Source of the DNA: Streptomyces sp. NBC_00154
GTDB lineage: Bacteria > Actinomycetota > Actinomycetes > Streptomycetales > Streptomycetaceae
Assembly: GCF_026342835.1 (NCBI RefSeq)
Contig: NZ_JAPEMI010000002.1
Span: 868,001-932,000 of the forward strand
DNA: 64,000 bases
Direction: 5' to 3'
A program made the translations under genes and the position numbers. Below, in pieces: positions 1-9,383 of this stretch. The notes under the pieces are model-generated. The model saw only the letters and a list, made by a program, of their open reading frames with translations, had not been told where the DNA came from and searched no databases. Numbering within the stretch: the stretch's first letter is position 1; the number at the start of each line of letters is the position of its first letter.

Positions 1-611
1 TGCCCGGCCCTACGATCCGGCACGTCCCGTGGTGTGCATGGACGAGAAGCCCTACCAGCTCCTCGACCATGTCCGCGACCCGCTCCCGGCCCGCCCTGGT
101 CGCGATGCCTGCCAGGACAGCGAGTACATCCGCTGCGGCACGTGCTCGATCTTCGTGTGGGTCGAACCCCTTCGCGGGTGGCGTCGAGTCCAGGCGCTGT
201 CCCAGCGGACCCGGATCGACTGGGCCGGCCAGGTCAAGCAGCTGCTGAGCGTGGATTACCCCGACGTCGAATCCGTGGTGCTGGTGATGGACAACCTCAA
301 CACCCACGGCATCGCCTCACTGTACGAGGCATTCGAACCAGAAGAAGCATTCGCCCTGGCCCAGCGCCTCGAGATCCATCACACGCCCAAACACGGGTCA
401 TGGCTCAACATCGCCGAGATCGAACTCTCCGCGCTGACCCGGCAATGCCTCGACCGCCGGATCGGTGACCTCGACAACCTCAACACCGAACTCTCGGCCT
501 GGCAGAACGCCACCAACACCGACCAACGTCAGGTCGACTGGCAGTTCACCACCCACGACGCACGCATCAAACTGCGCCACCTCTATCCCAAAAATTAGCC
601 GCGACGGTCTA
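1..611 (+). mobile_element. IS630-family element, copy 1 (5' part outside window)
   Basis: This is the right-hand half of an IS630-family element. Its sequence recurs at offsets of exactly 1,246 bp in the two copies that follow. It ends with the terminal inverted repeat CCGCGACGGTCTA at 599-611, directly followed by CTAG (612-615), which is the junction to copy 2. Only the catalytic half of the transposase is inside the window. Confidence 0.9.
2..598 (+). CDS. IS630 transposase catalytic part, partial
   Basis: The frame is open from the first bases of the window and carries the DDE core of an IS630/Tc1-mariner transposase: VVCMDEKP (first Asp), VLVMDNLNTH (second Asp) and WLNIAEIEL (Glu). 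It ends in YPKN. The N-terminal helix-turn-helix half lies outside the window. The sequence appears identical to the same part of the two complete copies downstream. Confidence 0.9.
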   Translation, partial: ARPYDPARPVVCMDEKPYQLLDHVRDPLPARPGRDACQDSEYIRCGTCSIFVWVEPLRGWRRVQALSQRTRIDWAGQVKQLLSVDYPDVESVVLVMDNLNTHGIASLYEAFEPEEAFALAQRLEIHHTPKHGSWLNIAEIELSALTRQCLDRRIGDLDNLNTELSAWQNATNTDQRQVDWQFTTHDARIKLRHLYPKN

Positions 612-615
612 CTAG
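612..615. other. CTAG junction between IS630 copies 1 and 2
   Basis: CTAG separates the right inverted repeat of copy 1 from the left inverted repeat of copy 2. The same tetranucleotide recurs at 1858-1861 and 3104-3107. IS630 elements insert at TA, often within CTAG, so head-to-tail insertion at one target explains the array. Confidence 0.75.
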
Positions 616-1857
616 TAGCGTGTCGCCGCTTAGTTATGGTGCACCTGACTGGGAGGTTGGTGTCTGGCAGATTCCTTCCCCTTTGCCAGATAGGACTGTT
701 GTTGTGGGTTCGCAGAAGAAGCGGCCGGTCAGGTTGACCGCGCAGGATCGTGAGGAGCTGGTCCGAGTGACCACGACGGGTGTTCGTGGGGCCTCGATGA
801 TCATGCGTGCGCGGGTGCTGCTTGCACTGGACAGCTCGGTGGGTGAGGTGGACACCAAGGAGGCGATCGCGGCCCGGCTCGGTGTCTCCGGTGAGACGTT
901 GCGGCTGGTCGCCAAGCGTTTCGCCGAGACCGGTGGCGATGTTCACGCCACGATCGCGCGGAAGAAGCGCGACCTCCCGCCGGTGCCCTCGCCGGTGACC
1001 GGCGAGGTCGAAGCCCGGCTGATCGCGATGGCGTGCTCACAGCCACCCCAGGGCTATGCCCGGTGGTCGCTGCGGCTGTTGGAGAAGCACGTCGCGCTGG
1101 TCGAGGACATCCCCGATCTGGACCACTCCACCATCGGGCGGGTCTTAAAAAACGCAACTGCGTCCTCATCTGAGAAAGTGCTGGACCATCCCACCGCGAG
1201 CGAACGCGGAGTTCGCGGCCCGGATGGAAGACGTGCTGGCCATCTATGCCCGGCCCTACGATCCGGCACGTCCCGTGGTGTGCATGGACGAGAAGCCCTA
1301 CCAGCTCCTCGACCATGTCCGCGACCCGCTCCCGGCCCGCCCTGGTCGCGATGCCTGCCAGGACAGCGAGTACATCCGCTGCGGCACGTGCTCGATCTTC
1401 GTGTGGGTCGAACCCCTTCGCGGGTGGCGTCGAGTCCAGGCGCTGTCCCAGCGGACCCGGATCGACTGGGCCGGCCAGGTCAAGCAGCTGCTGAGCGTGG
1501 ATTACCCCGACGTCGAATCCGTGGTGCTGGTGATGGACAACCTCAACACCCACGGCATCGCCTCACTGTACGAGGCATTCGAACCAGAAGAAGCATTCGC
1601 CCTGGCCCAGCGCCTCGAGATCCATCACACGCCCAAACACGGGTCATGGCTCAACATCGCCGAGATCGAACTCTCCGCGCTGACCCGGCAATGCCTCGAC
1701 CGCCGGATCGGTGACCTCGACAACCTCAACACCGAACTCTCGGCCTGGCAGAACGCCACCAACACCGACCAACGTCAGGTCGACTGGCAGTTCACCACCC
1801 ACGACGCACGCATCAAACTGCGCCACCTCTATCCCAAAAATTAGCCGCGACGGTCTA
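616..1857 (+). mobile_element. IS630-family element, copy 2 (complete)
   Basis: A complete element bounded by imperfect inverted repeats: left TAGCGTGTCGCCG at 616-628, right the complement of TAGACCGTCGCGG at 1845-1857 (9 of 13 positions match). CTAG lies on both sides. It encodes one transposase split over two frames. No sequence difference from copy 3 was noticed by eye. Confidence 0.9.
704..1844 (+). CDS. IS630 transposase, two-frame (frameshift at 1145-1152)
   Basis: The first frame, with a GTG start at 704 or 620, encodes the helix-turn-helix DNA-binding half up to STIGRVLK. The catalytic DDE half continues in another frame and reads KTQLRPHLRKCWTIPP before the Asp motif VVCMDEKP. The switch occurs on TTAAAAAAC at 1145-1153. 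Joining at the A6 tract (a net +1 or -2 shift) restores the family sequence, so programmed slippage is likely, as known for IS630 members. After the switch point the first frame happens to stay open to 1714; that part is not family-like. Confidence 0.85.
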
Positions 1858-1861
1858 CTAG

Positions 1862-3103
1862 TAGCGTGTCGCCGCTTAGTTATGGTGCACCTGACTGGGA
1901 GGTTGGTGTCTGGCAGATTCCTTCCCCTTTGCCAGATAGGACTGTTGTTGTGGGTTCGCAGAAGAAGCGGCCGGTCAGGTTGACCGCGCAGGATCGTGAG
2001 GAGCTGGTCCGAGTGACCACGACGGGTGTTCGTGGGGCCTCGATGATCATGCGTGCGCGGGTGCTGCTTGCACTGGACAGCTCGGTGGGTGAGGTGGACA
2101 CCAAGGAGGCGATCGCGGCCCGGCTCGGTGTCTCCGGTGAGACGTTGCGGCTGGTCGCCAAGCGTTTCGCCGAGACCGGTGGCGATGTTCACGCCACGAT
2201 CGCGCGGAAGAAGCGCGACCTCCCGCCGGTGCCCTCGCCGGTGACCGGCGAGGTCGAAGCCCGGCTGATCGCGATGGCGTGCTCACAGCCACCCCAGGGC
2301 TATGCCCGGTGGTCGCTGCGGCTGTTGGAGAAGCACGTCGCGCTGGTCGAGGACATCCCCGATCTGGACCACTCCACCATCGGGCGGGTCTTAAAAAACG
2401 CAACTGCGTCCTCATCTGAGAAAGTGCTGGACCATCCCACCGCGAGCGAACGCGGAGTTCGCGGCCCGGATGGAAGACGTGCTGGCCATCTATGCCCGGC
2501 CCTACGATCCGGCACGTCCCGTGGTGTGCATGGACGAGAAGCCCTACCAGCTCCTCGACCATGTCCGCGACCCGCTCCCGGCCCGCCCTGGTCGCGATGC
2601 CTGCCAGGACAGCGAGTACATCCGCTGCGGCACGTGCTCGATCTTCGTGTGGGTCGAACCCCTTCGCGGGTGGCGTCGAGTCCAGGCGCTGTCCCAGCGG
2701 ACCCGGATCGACTGGGCCGGCCAGGTCAAGCAGCTGCTGAGCGTGGATTACCCCGACGTCGAATCCGTGGTGCTGGTGATGGACAACCTCAACACCCACG
2801 GCATCGCCTCACTGTACGAGGCATTCGAACCAGAAGAAGCATTCGCCCTGGCCCAGCGCCTCGAGATCCATCACACGCCCAAACACGGGTCATGGCTCAA
2901 CATCGCCGAGATCGAACTCTCCGCGCTGACCCGGCAATGCCTCGACCGCCGGATCGGTGACCTCGACAACCTCAACACCGAACTCTCGGCCTGGCAGAAC
3001 GCCACCAACACCGACCAACGTCAGGTCGACTGGCAGTTCACCACCCACGACGCACGCATCAAACTGCGCCACCTCTATCCCAAAAATTAGCCGCGACGGT
3101 CTA
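1862..3103 (+). mobile_element. IS630-family element, copy 3 (complete)
   Basis: The third unit of the array repeats copy 2 at +1,246 bp. Its right inverted repeat ends at 3103 and is followed by CTAG (3104-3107) and then unrelated sequence (TGCCGTGATC), which marks the right edge of the array. Confidence 0.9.
1950..3090 (+). CDS. IS630 transposase, two-frame, third copy
   Basis: Same organisation as the copy at 704-1844: the DNA-binding half is in one frame, the frame switch lies on the A6 tract near 2391-2399, and the DDE catalytic half follows with MDEKP, MDNLNTH and IAEIEL. No mutation relative to copy 2 was noticed, so the copies are either very recent or an assembly duplication. Confidence 0.85.
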
Positions 3104-3107
3104 CTAG

Positions 3108-3743
3108 TGCCGTGATCGGCAATGTTTGCCCCATGAGGAGCGTCGTCCAGGGCGTGCGATCGCAAGGTGGCCGGAAGCCCTTGGATGGGGTCTCCCCTCG
3201 AACGGAGTTGAGAGCTTAAGGGCTGTCCCGCAACTGCTGGTCACAGGGGAGATGATCTTGCGGCGTCTGGTGTGATCACGGCGTCGGAGCCCTCCTAATT
3301 CCTTGGTAACGGGCTGAGGGAGCCGGGGGTTGCCACCAGTCCGTTCGAGCGCCGGGGACCGATGCTCTTCTCTCGTCCCGGCCTTCCACAGTGCAGGTGG
3401 TGGCAGCTTCGCGGGCACCGACCGTACGCCTGGAGCCGTCTGGGCACTCGATCCCTTTATCCAGAGCGGCGGCGTTCGGTGTCTTCGAGGTCGCCACTAC
3501 CGTCAACACTGTCCGCTTGATCACTCGTTGGTGTTGGTGCTGCGAGCCCGCCGCACGGTGACCTCCTGATAGTCCAGAGCCGTCAGAGGTCCCGAGGAGA
3601 CCGGGGCCCGTGGGGTGCGCTGGTGCCACGAACGGCTAGTGAGGTGGCGGACCGACCGGATGGTCGAGTCCTGGAATTAGGTCGCTGCGTGGCCCGCATG
3701 CGCTCGCAACCAGCGCAAACATTGCACCTCTGGGGAGGAAAAG
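3108..3743. other. Gene-free stretch; left end of IS110 element with possible bridge RNA
   Basis: No convincing coding frame is visible in these 636 bases. The part next to the IS110 transposase, roughly 3540-3743, should be the element's non-coding left end. In IS110-group elements a structured bridge RNA that pairs with target and donor DNA is encoded upstream of the recombinase. The GC-rich, repeat-rich character around 3580-3720 is compatible with this, but I could not fold it or define the ends. Confidence 0.4.
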
Positions 3744-4982
3744 TTGATCTACTGCGGCATCGACTGGGCGGAGAGGACACACGACGTTGCCTTGGTCGAC
3801 GACACCGGCCAGCTACTTGCGAAGCGACACATCACTGACGACGCGGCCGGCTACAGGAGTCTGATGGACCTGCTGGCCGAGTACGGCGATACGGAGGAGA
3901 CCCCGATCCCGGTCGCGATCGAGACCTCCCGCGGTCTGCTGGTCGCGGTGCTGCGGGCAGGCAAGCGGAAGGTGTTCGCGATCAACCCGATGGCTGCCGC
4001 CCGCTACCGCGATCGGCACGCGGTCTCCCGCAAGAAGTCCGACCCCGGCGACGCCCTGGTCCTGGCGAACATCCTGCGCACGGATATGCATGCTCACCGG
4101 CCGCTGCCGAACGACAGCGACCTGGCCCGCGCCATTGCCGTACTGGCCCGCGCTCAGCAGGACGCGGTCTGGAACCGGCAGCAGGTCGCCAACCAGCTCC
4201 GCTCGCTGCTGCGTGAGTACTACCCCGCCGCTCTGGATGCCTTCGCCAAGTGGGACAACGGCTTGTGCCGACCGGAGGCCCGCGAGCTGATGAAGCTCGC
4301 GCCGACACCGGCCAAGGCCGCGAGCCTGACTCGCACCCAGATTACGGCGGCTCTCAAGCGTGCGGGCCGCAAGCGCGGCATCGAGTCGGACGTCGAGCGG
4401 CTGCGCGAGGCATTCCGCACCGACTGGGCCCGTCAGCCCGAGCTTGTCGAGGACGCGCTCGGCAAGCAGACGCTCGCCCTACTCGGACAACTCACGGCCG
4501 CCTGCACCGCCGCCACCGACCTCGCCCAGGCCGTCGAGGAGGCGTTCCCGCAGCACCCGGACTCCGAAATTATCCTCAGCTTCCCCGGCCTCGGTATCCA
4601 GCTTGCCGCCCGGGTGCTGGCCGAAATCGGAGACGACCGCACCCGCTTCGCGGACGCCCGCGGCCTGAAGGCCTACGCGGGCGCCTCACCGGTCACCCGG
4701 GCCTCCGGCAAGAAGTCCAGCATCACCAGACGATGGGTGAAGAACGACCGGCTCAACCACGCCGGCTACCTCTGGGCGTTCTCAGCGATCACTGCCTCGT
4801 CCGGTGCCAAAGCCCACTACCGGCGGCGACGTGACGACCACGGAGACTGGCACGCCGCTGGCCAGCGCAATCTGTTCAACCGGATGCTGGGCCAGCTCCA
4901 CCACTGCCTCAAGAACCGCCGCCTGTTCGATGAACACACCGCGTTCCCGGCGCCGCAGGCCCCAGCACTGGCGGTGGCGTAG
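3744..4982 (+). CDS. IS110-family transposase (DEDD recombinase)
   Basis: A 412-aa recombinase that moves its element through a RuvC-like DEDD domain plus a C-terminal serine domain. The acidic residues are visible: D7 (GIDWAE), E60 (AIETSRG), D100 and D103 (KKSDPGDA). The Tnp20 part has the GASPVTRASGKK motif with the likely catalytic serine near 321. A TTG start at 3744 is preceded by GGGGAGGA. The length is normal for the family and the gene looks intact. Confidence 0.93.
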   Translation: MIYCGIDWAERTHDVALVDDTGQLLAKRHITDDAAGYRSLMDLLAEYGDTEETPIPVAIETSRGLLVAVLRAGKRKVFAINPMAAARYRDRHAVSRKKSDPGDALVLANILRTDMHAHRPLPNDSDLARAIAVLARAQQDAVWNRQQVANQLRSLLREYYPAALDAFAKWDNGLCRPEARELMKLAPTPAKAASLTRTQITAALKRAGRKRGIESDVERLREAFRTDWARQPELVEDALGKQTLALLGQLTAACTAATDLAQAVEEAFPQHPDSEIILSFPGLGIQLAARVLAEIGDDRTRFADARGLKAYAGASPVTRASGKKSSITRRWVKNDRLNHAGYLWAFSAITASSGAKAHYRRRRDDHGDWHAAGQRNLFNRMLGQLHHCLKNRRLFDEHTAFPAPQAPALAVA

Positions 4983-5043
4983 GTGATCCCGCTCACGACT
5001 CACCGCCCCAGGAGGTCGCTCCGCAGCGTGCTTGAATCACCGG

Positions 5044-5811
5044 ATGATCGACTGGTCCACACTCCACGACGCTTACGGCCCGGCAGACGCGATACCCGGG
5101 CTGCTGGATCGAGCCATCGGTCGTGACCAGGAGGCCATCGACGGGCTTTGGGGGCGCTTGTGCCACCAGGGGACGATCACCCCGGCGAGCATCGCCGCAC
5201 TGCCGCGACTGGCGGACATCGCGAAGACCGAGGGCGCCGGCGACTGGGCGCTCGATCTGGCCGGAGCCATAGCGGGTGGCCTCCTTCAACCTCACGGCGC
5301 CGACGAAGAAGTCGCACGCTGTGCGGCGACCTTGGCCGAGCTTCGCGCCATGGCCGCCGCCCGGCTGCGGTCTGGCCTGGCCGGGAAGATCTACCTGAGC
5401 CGGTTGCGGGCCATGCTCGCGTTCGACGGCCAGCCCTTGTGGTTCGAGGCCCTGGACGACTTCACCGATTTTGTCGTCACTGTCGCTTGTCCGCACTGCG
5501 ACGCACCGGTGACGATCGCGGTCGGCGACTACGGCTGCTACTCCTCGATCCGGGACTGGAATCTGGGGGATGTCCACCAGGTCCCGCTCCGGCCAGCCGT
5601 CCCGGACGAGCTGACCGGCACCGGGAGGATGTTGCACGAGTCGGCCGTACGGGATGGCCAGCAACGGCTCGCCTGGGGGCTGACGCACCTGTTCGGCCGG
5701 GCCGAATGCTCTGGATGCGGGAGCGTCTTCGGCATCGCAGACGAGTACGCGGCCGCCAATGCACCCGCTCCATGGGACTTCGCCCGAGGCCACATTAAGG
5801 ACGCTCTCTGA
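5044..5811 (+). CDS. Hypothetical protein with C-terminal zinc ribbon
   Basis: A 255-aa protein from ATG 5044 (a TTG at 5032 would add four residues). The N-terminus, MIDWSTLHDAYGPADAIPGLLDRA, followed by alpha-helical sequence, resembles the opening of Streptomyces HEAT-like helical-repeat proteins. The C-terminal third has CPHC near residue 152 and CSGC near 223, spaced like a zinc ribbon. The broken gene at 28306-29504 starts with a similar DWAALEHDYGAAQDTP segment. It stands alone between two transposases and no function can be assigned. A role as an immunity-type or structural repeat protein is only a guess. Confidence 0.6.
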   Translation: MIDWSTLHDAYGPADAIPGLLDRAIGRDQEAIDGLWGRLCHQGTITPASIAALPRLADIAKTEGAGDWALDLAGAIAGGLLQPHGADEEVARCAATLAELRAMAAARLRSGLAGKIYLSRLRAMLAFDGQPLWFEALDDFTDFVVTVACPHCDAPVTIAVGDYGCYSSIRDWNLGDVHQVPLRPAVPDELTGTGRMLHESAVRDGQQRLAWGLTHLFGRAECSGCGSVFGIADEYAAANAPAPWDFARGHIKDAL

Positions 5812-5941
5812 TGACCACCGATAGGGCCCTTGGAATCGAACAGTGAGCTCGTGCCCGCTGTCCCGACTTGACGGCTTGGCGCCGTGAGGTGTCTGGATAG
5901 CCCCGTTCACCGGGCTGAGCCCGCGTTCCTTCGGGAAGCTG

Positions 5942-6628
5942 GTGACCGTGCTGCGCCGCGAAGGTGCAGATCCGGTCCGCAAGGGCCGCCCGTGGTCCCT
6001 TCCGCTGGAGGACCGGGTGCTGCTCGTGTCGGCCTACTGGCGAACTAACTTGACGATGCGCCAACTCGCTCCACTCTTCGGTATCTCGAAGTCCGCGGCC
6101 GACCGCGTCATCGACCACCTCGGCCCATCACTCGCGCTCCAGCCACGCAAGCACTTCCGCAAGGACACCGTGCTCATCGTGGACGGCACCCTGGTGCCCA
6201 CCCGCGACCACACCATCGCCGCACAGTCCAAGAACTACCGGTACTCCACCAACCACCAGGTCGTCATCGACGCCGACACCCGGCTCGTCGTGATGGTCGG
6301 CCGACCCCTGCCGGGCAACCGCAACGACTGCAAGGCGTGGCAGGAGTCCGGCGCGAAGGCTGCCGTCGGCAAGACGATGACGATCGCCGACGGCGGCTAT
6401 CCGGGCACCGTGCTCGTGATGCCCCACCGCCGGCGCAAAGGCGAAGAACTCCCCGACTGGAAACAGGCCCACAACAAGTCCCACAAGCAGGTCCGCGCCC
6501 GCGTCGAGCACGTCTTCGCCCGCATGAAGACCTGGAAGATCCTCCGCGACTGCCGCCTCAAAGGCGATGGCGTCCACCACGCCATGCTCGGCATCGCCCA
6601 CGTGCACAACCTCAACCTCGCCGGATAG
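5942..6628 (+). CDS. IS5-family transposase
   Basis: A 228-aa DDE transposase with a helix-turn-helix (MRQLAPLFGISKSAADRVID) followed by VLIVDGTL (Asp), MTIADGGYPG (Asp) and RVEHVFARMKTW (Glu). The in-frame sequence upstream of GTG 5942 back to a stop at 5885 reads like the family N-terminus (FTGLSPRSFGKLV) but has no evident start, so the gene is slightly 5'-truncated or uses an unusual start. The element ends were not located. A decayed relative lies at 54600-54990. Confidence 0.85.
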   Translation: MTVLRREGADPVRKGRPWSLPLEDRVLLVSAYWRTNLTMRQLAPLFGISKSAADRVIDHLGPSLALQPRKHFRKDTVLIVDGTLVPTRDHTIAAQSKNYRYSTNHQVVIDADTRLVVMVGRPLPGNRNDCKAWQESGAKAAVGKTMTIADGGYPGTVLVMPHRRRKGEELPDWKQAHNKSHKQVRARVEHVFARMKTWKILRDCRLKGDGVHHAMLGIAHVHNLNLAG

Positions 6629-6865
6629 GCGACCAGCCGGACTGGCCTTTGGGCGAGTGGCTCCGTGGCATCCGGCCACGGAGCCTCCGCAAAAACCCGT
6701 TGGCGGACCACGGCGACCACTGCTACTTTTCCGGAGGCCGTGCAAGAGAACGAGGAGGTGGTACCCGTGAACACAGTATCGACATGGGTGCTCCCCTCCG
6801 GGGTCACGGTCGGACGATAGGTCGTCCGGGAGCGCCGTTCACGAGCACTCCCGAAAGGCACGACC

Positions 6866-7597
6866 ATGCAATTCACTTCCGAACAACGCCTCGACGACGG
6901 CATCCTCGAACGCGAATTCACCCTCGGCGAGATCCCCGGGATCCTGTGGATGCCTGGATCCGCATCCGCACGGGTGCCGCTGATCCTGCTCGGCCACCCC
7001 GGCGGACTGCACAAGATGTACCCCCGACTGGCGGCCCGGGCCCGGCACGCCGCGGCGGATGGCTTCGCCGCGGCCACCATCGAGCTCCCCGGAAGCGGTG
7101 ACCGGCCCCGTTCAGCCGCCGCCGAGCAGGCCCGCGCCGACCTGCGCCGGGCACTGGAGGCCGGCGAGCCGGTCGACGACGAGATCGTGGACCGGCTCGT
7201 CCTCCCGCTGGTCGAAAAGGCGGTCCCGGAATGGCAGACCACCCTGGACGCCCTACTTTCGCTGCCCGAGATCGGCGGCCCGGTCGGGTACTCGGGGGGA
7301 GTGATCGCCATCGGGACCCGGCTGGCTGTGGTCGAGCCGCGCATCTCGGCCGCCGTTCTGTTCGCCGGGAGTTTCGTGCCTCGCGCCCTGTTCGAGGAGG
7401 CCCGGCAGGTCACCATTCCGCTGCACGTCCTGCTGCAGTGGGACGACGAAGGGAACGACCGGCAGCAGGCCCTGGACCTGTTCGACGCCTTCGGTGCCAA
7501 GGAGAAGACGCTGCACGCCAATCTGGGCGGGCACACCGGCGTCCCGCAGTTCGCGGGGGACGCCGCGGCCCAGTTCTTCACCCGGCATCTGAGCTAG
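6866..7597 (+). CDS. Alpha/beta hydrolase (dienelactone-hydrolase-like)
   Basis: A 243-aa cytosolic alpha/beta hydrolase. The nucleophile elbow GYSGG places Ser143. LILLGHPGG near residue 40 is the oxyanion-loop strand, QWDDEGND near 190 holds the acidic residue and GGHTG near 222 the histidine. The ATG at 6866 follows AAAGG. The substrate is unknown; a small ester or lactone is likely from the family. It stands alone downstream of an IS5 transposase. Confidence 0.75.
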   Translation: MQFTSEQRLDDGILEREFTLGEIPGILWMPGSASARVPLILLGHPGGLHKMYPRLAARARHAAADGFAAATIELPGSGDRPRSAAAEQARADLRRALEAGEPVDDEIVDRLVLPLVEKAVPEWQTTLDALLSLPEIGGPVGYSGGVIAIGTRLAVVEPRISAAVLFAGSFVPRALFEEARQVTIPLHVLLQWDDEGNDRQQALDLFDAFGAKEKTLHANLGGHTGVPQFAGDAAAQFFTRHLS

Positions 7598-8228
7598 CCG
7601 CCGACCACCCCCGCCGTCAGGCCAGCAGCAGACGGTAGGCGGTGTCGGTCAGGATGCCGCTCATCGAGGACAGGTCCCGGCCCTCCTCGATGGCGGTAGC
7701 CGGTAGATGCACGACCGCCCCGATCGCGGCGGTACCGGCCATCGGTGGTACCGGCCGGTCGGGGCGGCGCGAGGGCGTGGACGCCTAGGTTCGGTGTCAA
7801 ACGCCTCGATTGGATGACAGGGCGACTGGCTTCATTGTTGTAGGGTCTCGCGGTTGGTGTCGGAGACCGCTCTCGTGACCTGCTTCTTCTTCTTTCGTTG
7901 CCTCACGGCGTGTCGGACATCGGAGCCTCAGCTTCGTGTCGCTTCCTCGGCGGTCTGTCTTGATCGGAGCGGACCGCCGGGCTTGTGACCTGGGCTGTCG
8001 CGCACCTTCCGAGTCAGCAGCGCGCAGGTCTCCCACCTGTGCGGTTGTCAGGTGGTTTGGGGACGAGCGCGGTGGCGGGTCGGAAGTGCGGGCACGCGTC
8101 GACGCCGTCGGCGAGGGCCTGGACGCGGACTGCCGGAGCGGAACTCGCGTGGACAAGCCTCCGGGTGTGTGACCCGCTCGATCGCGCCGTGCGGTCGATG
8201 CGCTTTCCCGGCCGGTCGGGCGGGTGGA
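7598..8228. other. Gene-free stretch
   Basis: No frame here has convincing coding character. It includes GTGCGGTTGTCAGGTGGTTT at 8039-8058, which reappears in variant form at 9340-9359 (GTGAGGTTGCCAGGTGGTTT). The stretch separates the hydrolase from the convergent LmbE gene. Confidence 0.5.
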
Positions 8229-9062
8229 TCAGCGTAGTCCGGCGAAGAGATCGGTCTCGGGTATGACCGCGCCGGTGGCGTCCTGGACACGTACGAAGGT
8301 CTCCATGCCCATCAACTCGCCGAACCTCTCGTTGCCCATCTTGAGGAAGAAGATGTTCTCGCCCTGACTGGCGTGCGCGGCCAGCGCGTCGAACTTCTGA
8401 CCGCTGAACGCGGTGGTGTCCACCCACGTGGTGATCTCATCGTCGGGGAGGCCGATCTCGGCCATCGCGGCGGCCTCGGCAGGATCCGGCTCCGGCATGT
8501 CCTCATGAAACTCGCGCATGATCTCGCCGAACCGCTCCATCATCGAGCGGGGCATCGTGGTCCAGTACACCTTCGGTGTCAGCGCGGTCATCTCCAGCGC
8601 CGCCATCGTGATGCGGTGGGCCTGGATGTGGTCGGGGTGGCCGTAGAAGCCGTTCTCGTCGTAGGTGACGACCACATCAGGTCGGTAGTGCCGCATGAGT
8701 TCCGCGAGCCGGGCCGCGCCTTCCTGCACGGGGGTCTGCCAGAAGGATCCGGGGGCGTCGTTGCTCGGCCAGCCAGCCATCCCGGAGTCGGCATAGTCCA
8801 GCATCTCCAGATCGCTGACCTTCAGGACGTCACAGCTCGCCTCAAGTTCTTGACGGCGCATCAAGGCGACCGCCGCCGGATCGTGCCCGGGATCGCCCGG
8901 CTTGACACCCCCCGGTCCGTCACCGCAACCGCCGTCGGTACACGTCACGAGAACCGTGCGGACGCCTTCCGCCGCGTACCGCGCGAGGACCCCTCCGGTT
9001 CCGGTGGCCTCGTCGTCGGGGTGGGCGTGTACTGCCATGAGCGTCAAGGGCCGGTCAGTCAT
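8229..9062 (-). CDS. PIG-L/LmbE-family deacetylase (mycothiol-type)
   Basis: A 277-aa zinc-dependent N-deacetylase. The metal site is shown by AHPDDE (residues 12-17) and GHPDH near residue 145. The family includes MshB and the mycothiol-conjugate amidase Mca of actinomycetes, which act on GlcNAc-inositol or mycothiol S-conjugates. Length and motifs fit that subgroup, but the substrate cannot be fixed from sequence. The ATG at 9062 is preceded by a strong AGGAGG. The gene is monocistronic. Confidence 0.85.
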   Translation of the reverse strand: MTDRPLTLMAVHAHPDDEATGTGGVLARYAAEGVRTVLVTCTDGGCGDGPGGVKPGDPGHDPAAVALMRRQELEASCDVLKVSDLEMLDYADSGMAGWPSNDAPGSFWQTPVQEGAARLAELMRHYRPDVVVTYDENGFYGHPDHIQAHRITMAALEMTALTPKVYWTTMPRSMMERFGEIMREFHEDMPEPDPAEAAAMAEIGLPDDEITTWVDTTAFSGQKFDALAAHASQGENIFFLKMGNERFGELMGMETFVRVQDATGAVIPETDLFAGLR

Positions 9063-9383
9063 GAAAAAGTCCTCCTGCAGAAATACGTCTTGGTCCGAGT
9101 GCGCGGCGGGCGTACCGCGACCCTGGGGCCCGGATCCTGGTGGGGCGGACGACCTTGTGGTCTCCGTGTTCCCCGCCCGTGCGGCGCCGGTCCCTCGGTC
9201 GATGCAACCGTGCCGGCCGGACCGGCTGTTCCCGCCGCGGCCGCTTAGCCTTCCAGGTGTCGGCGTTCAACGCGAACGAGGTACAGGCGCGACCTGCTGT
9301 CCCGTCCGATTCGAGTTGGCAGCCGGTGGGGCGCTGACCTGTGAGGTTGCCAGGTGGTTTGAGAATGACGCCGGGCGCTGTTC

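Noticed and set aside
620..1714. A 364-aa open frame across the IS630 element
   Set aside because: Only the part before the A6 tract is transposase-like; the rest is an out-of-frame shadow of the catalytic half.
7797..8156. A 119-aa minus-strand frame between the hydrolase and LmbE gene
   Set aside because: Composition is Arg/Ser/Pro-rich without domain character or ribosome binding site.
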